Both the position numbers and the translations under genes were made by a program. Shown here in pieces: positions 55,595 through 62,965 of a DNA stretch of 64,000 nucleotides. This stretch comes from Paracidobacterium acidisoli (GTDB taxonomy: Bacteria > Acidobacteriota > Terriglobia > Terriglobales > Acidobacteriaceae), in assembly GCF_003428625.2 (NCBI RefSeq), contig NZ_QVQT02000005.1:124001-188000 (forward strand). Reading direction: 5' to 3'. Position 1 is the stretch's first letter; the number at the start of each line of letters is the position of its first letter. The notes below the pieces were generated by a model. That model made no database searches and was not told the origin of the DNA. It saw only the letters and a list, made by a program, of their open reading frames with translations.

Positions 55595-56253
55595 AAGAAC
55601 CTGTTTCCATCTTGTTGGTTGACGATCACGCGCTGTTTCGTGAGAGTCTCGTGCGTCTGCTTGAAAGCGAGCCGAATTTTCAGGTAGCTGGCCATTGCGC
55701 GACGATTACGGAAGCGCTTCAACGGCTCGGCAACACCAGAGTGGACGTAATCCTGCTCGATTACGATCTGGGACAGGAGGCGGGAACCGACCTGCTTGGC
55801 AGGCTTTCTTCTTGCGGAAAGAAGGTGAAAGTTGTGATGGTTACGGCTGGCATGGGCGACAGTGTCACGCGCAACGCCCTTCAGGCCGGCGTAGCTGGAA
55901 TCATTTTCAAGCACAGCGGTCCTGGGCAGCTGATAGAAGCAATCCGCAGGGTTGCAGGCGGAGAAATGTGGCTGGACAGTGGAGCGATCCAATCCCTGCT
56001 TGTGGCGTCCGGCGAAGCACGCGATTCACAGCCACAATCTCCTTCGCTGACAAGCCGTCAGCGCGAGGTGCTGAGCGGCATCCTGGATGGGCTTACGAAT
56101 AAGGAAATCGCTCTGAAGATGCAGACTTCCGAAACCTCCGTCAAGGCCATTATTCAGGATCTGTTTCAAAAGGCTGGCGTGCGAACGCGTAGCCAACTTG
56201 TACGGATTGCCTTTGAGAAACACTCTGCGGACTGGGTGGACAGAAGATCCTGA
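55591..56253 (+). CDS. NarL/FixJ-type response regulator with LuxR DNA-binding domain
   Basis: 220 residues with a GTG start inside the kinase's stop region (4-base overlap). The receiver has D57 (VILLDYDLGQEAGTDLL), the acidic pair DD near 11-12 and K near 107 (GIIFKHSGPGQL). The LuxR helix-turn-helix at about 150-210 has LTSRQREVLSGILDGLTNKEIALKMQTSETSVKAII. Cognate of the PAS kinase. The target is unknown. Confidence 0.92.
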   Translation: MKEPVSILLVDDHALFRESLVRLLESEPNFQVAGHCATITEALQRLGNTRVDVILLDYDLGQEAGTDLLGRLSSCGKKVKVVMVTAGMGDSVTRNALQAGVAGIIFKHSGPGQLIEAIRRVAGGEMWLDSGAIQSLLVASGEARDSQPQSPSLTSRQREVLSGILDGLTNKEIALKMQTSETSVKAIIQDLFQKAGVRTRSQLVRIAFEKHSADWVDRRS

Positions 56254-56564
56254 ACAAAAGCTCGTGAATCTGCATAGCATTAAGCCACGTTCTCTGCTTC
56301 TTTATCTGGAAGCCCGCAGATAGAGCTTCTCTCTGCCTGGATTCATCTAAAATATGAAGAGAGAAGTATTGAGATAAAGCAGAGTTCATCGCATGCTGGC
56401 GATTGCGCTCCGAAATACGGGGATGCCATGCGGGTTTCCCTCGATGTCTGGGTCCGCACTGCTTTAGCGATGCTGGCCGCCGATAGTTCGATGACCAGCA
56501 CAAGCGTGGACCGAAAGGGAGAACAACATGGAGATGCCCTCCCCTCGGCTTCCGGACGGAGTTG
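56254..56564. other. Gap between convergent genes, nothing recognised
   Basis: 311 bases between the NarL-type regulator and the convergent S9 peptidase gene. Short frames lack family features. No strong terminator hairpin was seen. Confidence 0.35.
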
Positions 56565-57857
56565 TTATTTCACACTCGATTCGTCCAGAACGATATCCTG
56601 TATCGAGGTGATGCTGAGGCCATATTCCGGCTTCAGGTAGTAGTTGAGGAACGCGACTTCTCTGCGCCATGTTTCAAGGTGATGCTCCCGCTCTGAAAAT
56701 CCATGCAGCTCATTTGGAAAAGTGAAGTACAGATAAGGCTTTTTAGCCTTCTGCAGCGCCTCGACAAACTGCTGTGATTCGTAGGGAGGAACCTGCGGAT
56801 CGTTTTGTCCCTGCATGATGAGTAAGGGCGCAGCAATCTTCGGCACATCCCGAAGAATGTTGGCCCTGCGATAGACCTCCGGTTTCTGGTCTGGTGTGCC
56901 TCCCATCTTGGCAATCCAGCGAATTGCTGCGGGCCGATTCGTCCTCCTTATATAGGAGTCTCGATCGACTACGCCATAGAGCTCGATAGCCGCATGCCAG
57001 ATATCCGGCTTCTTGGTGACTTCATAAGCCACCATCGTTCCTCCGTGACTGCCTCCGCCTATGCCAATTCGTTCAGGATCGGCCAGGCCCTGCGAGATCA
57101 GGTATTGCGCGCCCTGCGCGACATCTTCGACCTCGCCTCCTCCACTGTCTTCCACGTTGAGATTGCGGAACTTCTCGCCATACCCGATGCTGCCGCGATA
57201 GTTGGGAGTCAGCACGACGTATCCGTGCTGAGCCAGGTATAGCGCCCATGGATCCCATCCCAGTGTGTCCTGGCCTTCGGGACCGCCATGGATCCAAAGT
57301 ACCGAGGGATATTTCTTTCCCGCTATATAGTTCAGCGGCTTATACAGAATGGCCGCTATCTCCAGACCGTCTGGGCTCTTGTAGTGAACGACCCCAGGTT
57401 GCGGAAGCCCAGTATCGGCGAAGTTGGCCGGTTGCGTGCGGAGAAGCAGATGAGCTGTTCCGCCTTCGACAGGGGCGACGGCGAGGCTGGATGATTCAAA
57501 AGACGAATCGTGCAGAAGGTAAAGCTGGCGTCCATCCGGCGACCAGATCGGCTCTCCTTCCACTCCTGAAGATACGGAGGCAAGTGGGTGCAGGTGTCTG
57601 CCATCCGGAGAGACGATCCAGATATGCCGCTCCTCCGGATGCTCCCGGTTGGAGACGAAAGCGAAATATCGTCCGTCCTTCGAGAAGACCGGATCTTCAT
57701 CCTCCGATTCGCCTGTAGTGACCGCGCGGGGCTCGCCGCCATTCGCGGAGATCAGGTAAATCTTGTTCCATCTGGAGTCCTGAAGAATAACCGCGAGCGA
57801 CTTTCCATCGGGAGACCACTCGGGATGGCGAATCGACCATCGTAGGGGCGCTGCAGA
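56565..57857 (-). CDS. S9 family (prolyl oligopeptidase-like) peptidase, 5'-truncated and possibly frameshifted
   Basis: About 430 codons. Two or three WD40-like propeller blades (HPEWSPDGKSLAVILQD, DPVFSKDGRYFAFVSN, EPIWSPDGRQLYLLHD) precede an intact alpha/beta-hydrolase domain: Ser in GIGGGSHGG, Asp in MQGQNDPQVPP and His in NELHGFS. Relatives have a much longer propeller of about 300-400 residues, so most of the N-terminus is missing. I found no start codon near the junction. The frame continues upstream only as a shadow of the M14 gene. Either a frameshift links it to M14 or it is a decaying gene. A 17-bp tandem duplication sits at the break. Confidence 0.65.
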   Translation of the reverse strand, partial: SAAPLRWSIRHPEWSPDGKSLAVILQDSRWNKIYLISANGGEPRAVTTGESEDEDPVFSKDGRYFAFVSNREHPEERHIWIVSPDGRHLHPLASVSSGVEGEPIWSPDGRQLYLLHDSSFESSSLAVAPVEGGTAHLLLRTQPANFADTGLPQPGVVHYKSPDGLEIAAILYKPLNYIAGKKYPSVLWIHGGPEGQDTLGWDPWALYLAQHGYVVLTPNYRGSIGYGEKFRNLNVEDSGGGEVEDVAQGAQYLISQGLADPERIGIGGGSHGGTMVAYEVTKKPDIWHAAIELYGVVDRDSYIRRTNRPAAIRWIAKMGGTPDQKPEVYRRANILRDVPKIAAPLLIMQGQNDPQVPPYESQQFVEALQKAKKPYLYFTFPNELHGFSEREHHLETWRREVAFLNYYLKPEYGLSITSIQDIVLDESSVK

Positions 57858-59301
57858 CGTAGGGGCGCTGCAGAGGCCCGCCCGGATACTCGGGCATCTT
57901 CGGATAGTGCTGGATCTCCAGCAGCGTTTTGGCAAAAGCACCATATGGCTGTGCAAGACGAATGATGTAGCTGCTGCGCGCATAGTGTTGTCCGTCCGCG
58001 TCAAAGTCCGCATCGGCTTTCTCCACCTCGACATCGCCGGTACGCAGAGTATTGATGAGCCTTGCTGTTGCAGCCTGGTCCTGCTGCTCCGCGGGCACGA
58101 TGAAGGCGTATGGCCCGGTCTTCCGATTTACCGCGTTAAGTCCCACCTGGTAGAAGTTCTTCAGATAACGCTCACGATAGATCGCGGCATTGTTCGTAAT
58201 CGAGAAGAAGGCATCGATCTGGTAATCCACGATATCGCCCAGGCGCCAGGTTCCGCCCTTCCAGGGATTCGGAAAGTTCCAGGTGGCGACCTTCGCGTCA
58301 TAACCGATACCCTTGCTCAGTTTGTCGAAGGGAACGCTGATGGGTGAAGCAATATTCGCGCTGGCCGATTCGGTAAGGATGCGTAATCCGTTGTGATACG
58401 AGATGTAGTCTCGAAGCGGAGACCAGAAATCATACACGCCATAAGACAGCACTCCCGTCTTGCCCGTTTCTGCGATCTCAAGCGCCGTATTTGTGCCAAG
58501 GGCGTTCATGGATGAGATCAGAAGAGGATCGATATTTGGATCGAAGGGATCGACGAAAGGTGGCAGATAAATGCGAGCCGAATCTGCACCCTGCTGATGC
58601 AGGTCGTAAAGAATCTGCGGATGCCATTTGTTGATCAGCTTGACTGCGAGGCGCGTTTCCACCTGGGTGAAGGTTGCCCAGTCCCGGTTGTCGTCATGTC
58701 CGACATAGTGATGCCAAAGCACAACCGGGCTGACGCCTTCATACGGCGTTCCCAGATATTTCTTGTACCAGTCCACAACGAGCTGCTGCCCATCCGGATT
58801 TAACGATGGCACCAGCACAATGATGTCGTTGTGAAGTATGGAGCGAATCTCCGGTGTATTGCCGGTCGCCAGCAGCCAGGAAAACTCCGAGGCGCTTTGC
58901 GAGCTGGCGATCTCAGTCGAATGAATGTTGCAGGTTACGACAAGAACCGTCTTTCCTTCATCGATCAGCTGCTTCGCTTCATCTGGAGTGGTCGTTCGCG
59001 GGTCGGCGAGCTTTCTTTGAATATCGAGGTAATGCGCGAGGTGCGCAAGATTCTCAGGGGCAGAGATAGTTACCGCAATAAAAGGACGGCCTTCCGTTGT
59101 TTTGCCGACTTCCGTATAACGGACACGATCGGATTGAGAGGCCAGTTTCTGAAAATATGCCGTCAGCTGCGTCCAGTCCGCCAGTTGGCGATCCGTTCCC
59201 GGTTTAAAACCGAAGGCTTCCTCCGGAGACGTAACAGGAGCGGCGAACGCCGCCAGCGCCAGATTCATGGCCAATGCAAAAAAGAGCGGGAACTTCTTCA
59301 T
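57697..59301 (-). CDS. M14 family zinc carboxypeptidase, C-terminally altered
   Basis: 534 residues from the ATG at 59301, with AGGTG just upstream and a signal peptide (FPLFFALAMNLALAAFA). The catalytic domain is intact: HxxE in NIHSTEIASS (zinc ligands), a later histidine in YDLHQQGADSARI and the glutamate in RILTESASA. It resembles the acidobacterial/gammaproteobacterial secreted M14 peptidases, which usually run several hundred residues further. Here homology stops near YPGGPLQRPY. The last 40 or so residues read out of frame through the S9 gene. A 17-bp tandem repeat marks the junction. Confidence 0.75.
   Translation of the reverse strand: MKKFPLFFALAMNLALAAFAAPVTSPEEAFGFKPGTDRQLADWTQLTAYFQKLASQSDRVRYTEVGKTTEGRPFIAVTISAPENLAHLAHYLDIQRKLADPRTTTPDEAKQLIDEGKTVLVVTCNIHSTEIASSQSASEFSWLLATGNTPEIRSILHNDIIVLVPSLNPDGQQLVVDWYKKYLGTPYEGVSPVVLWHHYVGHDDNRDWATFTQVETRLAVKLINKWHPQILYDLHQQGADSARIYLPPFVDPFDPNIDPLLISSMNALGTNTALEIAETGKTGVLSYGVYDFWSPLRDYISYHNGLRILTESASANIASPISVPFDKLSKGIGYDAKVATWNFPNPWKGGTWRLGDIVDYQIDAFFSITNNAAIYRERYLKNFYQVGLNAVNRKTGPYAFIVPAEQQDQAATARLINTLRTGDVEVEKADADFDADGQHYARSSYIIRLAQPYGAFAKTLLEIQHYPKMPEYPGGPLQRPYVCSAPTMVDSPSRVVSRWKVARGYSSGLQMEQDLPDLREWRRAPRGHYRRIGG
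57841..57874. repeat. 17-bp perfect tandem duplication at the M14/S9 junction
   Basis: CGTAGGGGCGCTGCAGA occurs twice back to back (57841-57857 and 57858-57874). A 17-base change shifts the reading frame. By frame arithmetic, adding one more unit or removing both would put the M14 and S9 frames together, while removing one would not. Confidence 0.95.
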
Positions 59302-59868
59302 GTACACCTGTCCTGTAACGCGCAGAACAAGCTCCGCGCAGCGCGTTCGGTAAGTGACAACCATTGAAATAGAGACAGAAAGGCGCGAAGCTGCTCAGCT
59401 GCGAACCCAGCACACATGGAGCGTGGCAGAATTGCACGCGGAAAGCATACCCATGTGCAGCCGATGCGGCGTTGAAGCAGCTCTCTCTTGTCAGTATGAA
59501 CAGAAAGTCGGGGTGTGCAATTTTCGGTTCAGAGACAGCGGGTTAACAGAAGCGGTCCTGAATGACTGCGCCTGGATCGAGCATTCCGATTTTCTGACTA
59601 AGTTAAAGTCAACGGCGACATCGAACGATGACACACTGACAACCGCGAGTGGGTTGTAAGTGGGAAGGCTGAGACAAGTGTGTCATGAGTATTAGACTTA
59701 TCACAGATCAGAGCGATGTCAAGCCAGCGGTCAAGGGTTTTTTGATTTCCCGGTGAACTGTATTCGCTTCGGTACAGACGGCTTTTGTGGCGCCCGGTCT
59801 TTTGGACGCCGATCTGTGTTCGCCAATGATCATGCCCGCAGGCGGGCATTTTCGCCACGGCATCAGTA
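59302..59868. other. Upstream region of the M14 gene with a 9-bp inverted repeat
   Basis: 567 bases without a convincing gene. ATGACACAC at 59628-59636 and GTGTGTCAT at 59678-59686 form a perfect inverted repeat with a 41-base gap, about 330-385 bases upstream of the M14 start. A compact hairpin (ATGCCCG-CAGG-CGGGCAT, 59832-59849) sits just past the stop of the next operon and may end its transcript, though no T-run follows. A short plus-strand frame at 59354 was not accepted. Confidence 0.45.
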
Positions 59869-60489
59869 TCAGGACAAAGTGTTTTGCATGCCCTGGAGCC
59901 TGTGCTTTGGCTCATAGCCGCTGAGGGCAAGGCGCTTGCCGTGTGAGCGGTGCGCCTCCTCGGAAACAGGATGCACGCCCGAGGTGGTGACCCACCGATT
60001 GTAGAAGTTGAAGAGTGAGACGACGAGGATCGTGAAATATATGGCTTCATCGGTCCATCCCTGGGCGTGCAGTGTATCTACGTCGCTCTGATTCATCTCC
60101 GGCAGATCCGTTGTGATCTTCGCAGCAAAGCGCAGAAGCGCCTTTTCGTTCTCCGGCAGTGGCGAGGACTCAGGATCATTGAGAACAGCGCGGACCAGCT
60201 CTTCGCTGCCCAGCAGCTCTGCAGCCACAGCGGCATGCGATCGCCAGCAAAATTGGCACTCATTGATCCATGAGGTGTACGCCGCAATCAGTTCACGCAG
60301 GCCCAGGCTGACGGATGAAGGAGCGCGCATAACGCCCTCCGTAAAACTTGCTAGGGGCGAAGTGACTTCAGGCCGAAAGGCAAACAGATGCCATATCTGC
60401 CAGTACTCGCGCCCTGCCGCTTTGGTTGCGTCGATCAGGCTGGCATAGGGGCTGGGCTGTGGGTTTGCCTCGACCTCACGAAGATACAT
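59869..60489 (-). CDS. AhpD-like carboxymuconolactone-decarboxylase family protein (copy 3, diverged)
   Basis: 206 residues from the ATG at 60489, preceded by AGGAA. The all-helical AhpD/CMD fold has the redox motif NECQFCWRSHAAV (near residues 82-94), with the CxxC pair and downstream histidine used by peroxidase-type members. Last gene of a five-gene operon, 10 bases after the MFS gene. It is clearly diverged from the two paralogues at 61.8 and 62.4 kb. The substrate (peroxide, alkyl hydroperoxide or a ring lactone) is unknown. Confidence 0.85.
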   Translation of the reverse strand: MYLREVEANPQPSPYASLIDATKAAGREYWQIWHLFAFRPEVTSPLASFTEGVMRAPSSVSLGLRELIAAYTSWINECQFCWRSHAAVAAELLGSEELVRAVLNDPESSPLPENEKALLRFAAKITTDLPEMNQSDVDTLHAQGWTDEAIYFTILVVSLFNFYNRWVTTSGVHPVSEEAHRSHGKRLALSGYEPKHRLQGMQNTLS

Positions 60490-60499
60490 GGGTTCCTGC

Positions 60500-61804
60500 T
60501 CAATTGCTTTCAACGGCGGCCTCCGTCTCGAGTGAAAGAGATTCAGAAAACGTTGCCGGCGGCGCGGCGAAACGATAGGCGGGCAGCAGCAGCATCGCAA
60601 AGGCCACGACCGCCGTGATTACGGAAAAGATCGAAAGTATCCTTGTGTACGAACCCGTAACATCGTAGATATACCCGAGCAAAAGCGGAGCTGTGCCTCC
60701 GGCAACGGCATACACGCTGTAGGTAAGACCGTATATGGTGGAGAACGAGCGCATGCCGAAGTAGCGCTTGAGCATGTAGGGAATCAGGTCGAACTCGCAG
60801 CCCATTCCCAGCCCGGCAATGAGTGCGGCAATAGCTGCCGCGCGAAATGAACGAGCATGTCCAAGAAGATAAATGCCGCTGCCCGCAAGGAGCAGCGCGC
60901 CGGTGGCGATGCGCGCGCCTTCGAGATAGTCCAGCATCCAGCCGAGCAACAGACGTCCGGCCAGACTTGATCCGCCAAGAATAGAAACGATAAATGCTGC
61001 ATCTCTCGCTGAGATGCCGCGATCGTTGAGCATAGGAACCAGGTGCGCAAGCGCGCCGTTTTCCGCAAGCGACATACAGCAGATGCCCAGCGCGATCAGC
61101 CAGAAGCTGCGTGACGCCAGTCCTTGCTTCCAGCCGAGTCCGGGAGCCTGCTCGCCCGCCTGCTGTGCCTTATTGGCAGCGCGATGTTTTGCCTGCGACG
61201 ACGGCGCGAAGAACCAGGTAAGCGGGGCGCCGAGAAAGAGCGGCAGACATGCGAGCAACAGATAAGTGTTCCGCCATCCGTAAACGGAGATCAGGTGTTC
61301 GACGAGCGGCGGAAAGAAAAGCGAACCCAGCCCCGAGCCTGCGACCACAAATGACAGCGCAATGCCCAGTCTGTGCTCAAACCAGCTTGCCACTATGCGC
61401 GCATAGCCAAGCTGGTAAGTACCGGTTCCGGCAACACCAATCACAACAGCCGTAGCGTAGTAACGAGTGAGGCTAGGAGTAAGAAAGGCGAGGGAAGCCA
61501 TCCCCAGGCCGAATACCGCCATGCAGGGTGCGATGAGACTGCGCGGCTCGAATCGGTCAAGCAGCTTGCCCATGAGCGGAGAGCAGATGGCGACGGTGAT
61601 TGCCGCCAGGCTGAAGCCCTGCGAGATCTGCTCGCGGTTCCACCCGAAGTCATGCTGCCACGACTTCATCATCAGGCTGAAGCTATAGATGAAGGTCGTG
61701 GCAAAGCCCACCATCACTCCAAGCTGGCACACGATGACGATACGCCAGCCTGTGTAGCGCAGGCTTTCTTCGCTGTCAGCGGAATGGTGTTTCGGATTCC
61801 TCAC
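60500..61804 (-). CDS. MFS transporter (monocarboxylate/oxalate-formate-antiporter-like)
   Basis: 434 residues with about 12 membrane helices (VIVCQLGVMVGFATTFIYSFSLM at the start). MFS loop signatures appear as GKLLDRFEPRS near 84 and in RLLLGWMLDYLEGAR in the second half. The central loop carries AKHRAANKAQQAGEQ. The arrangement and the GVAGTGTYQLGYARIVASWFEHRLG region resemble OFA-type organic-acid transporters, but the substrate is not determined. It is located between AhpD-like genes, 19 bases after the second and 10 before the third. Confidence 0.88.
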   Translation of the reverse strand: MRNPKHHSADSEESLRYTGWRIVIVCQLGVMVGFATTFIYSFSLMMKSWQHDFGWNREQISQGFSLAAITVAICSPLMGKLLDRFEPRSLIAPCMAVFGLGMASLAFLTPSLTRYYATAVVIGVAGTGTYQLGYARIVASWFEHRLGIALSFVVAGSGLGSLFFPPLVEHLISVYGWRNTYLLLACLPLFLGAPLTWFFAPSSQAKHRAANKAQQAGEQAPGLGWKQGLASRSFWLIALGICCMSLAENGALAHLVPMLNDRGISARDAAFIVSILGGSSLAGRLLLGWMLDYLEGARIATGALLLAGSGIYLLGHARSFRAAAIAALIAGLGMGCEFDLIPYMLKRYFGMRSFSTIYGLTYSVYAVAGGTAPLLLGYIYDVTGSYTRILSIFSVITAVVAFAMLLLPAYRFAAPPATFSESLSLETEAAVESN

Positions 61805-61823
61805 ACGAATCTCCGCTTACGTG

Positions 61824-62363
61824 TTAGCGCGAGGGCTTCAGGTAGCCGGACTCCGCGAGGTGACGTCCCATCTCGGCATACATGGACTCGTCGCGCGGCT
61901 GCCATGTGTCCAGTCCGTCGACATAGCGGTTGTACATGCAGAAGGCTGCGGCGATGAGCACCGTGTCGTGAATTTCATGGTCGGTTGCGCCCTGCCTGCG
62001 CGCCGCTGCCACATCTTCGGCGGTCACACTCCTGCCGCCTTTCTGCACTTTGGCTGCAATGGCCAGCAGCGCCTTTAACTTTGGAGATATGGGAGCGTTC
62101 AGAAAATCGGTCTTTACCTGCTTCACCGTCTCTGCGTTGCCAAGATGGCACGCGGCCGCCGCTCCGTGGCTCGTCTGGCAGAAGTAGCAATCATTCTCTG
62201 ACGAGACATAGGTAGCAATCAGTTCGCGCTCGCCGGGTGTAAGGCTGTTGGGCTGGTGCAACAGAATATGCGCGAGCTCGCGCATGGGCCTGGCTGTCTC
62301 AGGACGGAAGGCAAAGCCGGCGCTGATGCCGGGAAGTCCTTCGGGCAGGGCGATGTGAGGCAT
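61824..62363 (-). CDS. AhpD-like carboxymuconolactone-decarboxylase family protein (copy 2)
   Basis: 179 residues. The redox motif NDCYFCQTSHGAA is near residues 57-69, within the AhpD-like helical bundle (GERELIATYVS before it, then VQKGGRSVTAEDVAAARRQGATDHEIHD). It is a tandem paralogue of the next gene: the first 13 residues are identical and the second half is nearly so, with long stretches of matching DNA. Probable peroxidase or thiol-redox protein. 17 bases separate the copies. Confidence 0.88.
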   Translation of the reverse strand: MPHIALPEGLPGISAGFAFRPETARPMRELAHILLHQPNSLTPGERELIATYVSSENDCYFCQTSHGAAAACHLGNAETVKQVKTDFLNAPISPKLKALLAIAAKVQKGGRSVTAEDVAAARRQGATDHEIHDTVLIAAAFCMYNRYVDGLDTWQPRDESMYAEMGRHLAESGYLKPSR

Positions 62364-62380
62364 ATTTTCTTCTCCTGGCT

Positions 62381-62953
62381 TTAACGAGCGACAGGTTCCG
62401 CAGGCAAATAGGTTTTGCTGATGGCGACATAGCCTTCGCGGGCCACCGCTTTGCCGCGCTCGCGGTACATAGCCTCGTCGTGAGGTTGTATGGTATCCAG
62501 CCCGTCGACATAGCGGTTGTACATGCAGAAGGCTGCGGCGATGAGCACTGTGTCGTGAATTTCATGGTCGGTTGCCCCCAGCCTGCGCGCCGCTGCCACA
62601 TCTTCGGTGGTCACGCTCCTGCCGCCCTTCTGCACTTTGGCTACAATAACCAGCAGCGCCTTTAACTTATCCGGGATGGCCGCGTGCTGGAAGTCAGCTT
62701 TCACCCGCCGTACCAGTTCCTCGTCGCCGTTCAGATGGGCGGCGGCAATGGCACCGTGGATCGACTGGCAATAGTGGCAATCATTGAGATAGGAGACATA
62801 GGTAGCGATCAGCTCGCGCTCGCCTTCGGAGAGTGTGCCGGGGTTGTGCAGCAGCACTTCGACAAGCTCATTCAGCGGCTTCGCTGTTTCGGGACGGAAC
62901 GCCATGGCGCCGCGTATTCCGGGCAGCCCCTCAGGCAAAGCGATGTGCGGCAT
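62381..62953 (-). CDS. AhpD-like carboxymuconolactone-decarboxylase family protein (copy 1)
   Basis: 190 residues. The motif NDCHYCQSIHGAI is near residues 57-69, with the same fold and N-terminus (MPHIALPEGLPGI) as copy 2. The C-terminus differs (extra KTYLPAEPVAR). It starts 12 bases after the permease stop. Recent tandem duplication of this gene is likely. In CMD families the copies often form homo- or hetero-oligomers, so a joint complex is possible, which is inference. Confidence 0.88.
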   Translation of the reverse strand: MPHIALPEGLPGIRGAMAFRPETAKPLNELVEVLLHNPGTLSEGERELIATYVSYLNDCHYCQSIHGAIAAAHLNGDEELVRRVKADFQHAAIPDKLKALLVIVAKVQKGGRSVTTEDVAAARRLGATDHEIHDTVLIAAAFCMYNRYVDGLDTIQPHDEAMYRERGKAVAREGYVAISKTYLPAEPVAR

Positions 62954-62965
62954 AAGAACTCCTTA

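Noticed and set aside
59354-59659. 101-residue plus-strand frame with a CSRCG motif
   Set aside because: No ribosome-binding site, no recognised family, and it overlaps the M14 upstream region. Cysteines alone are not enough.
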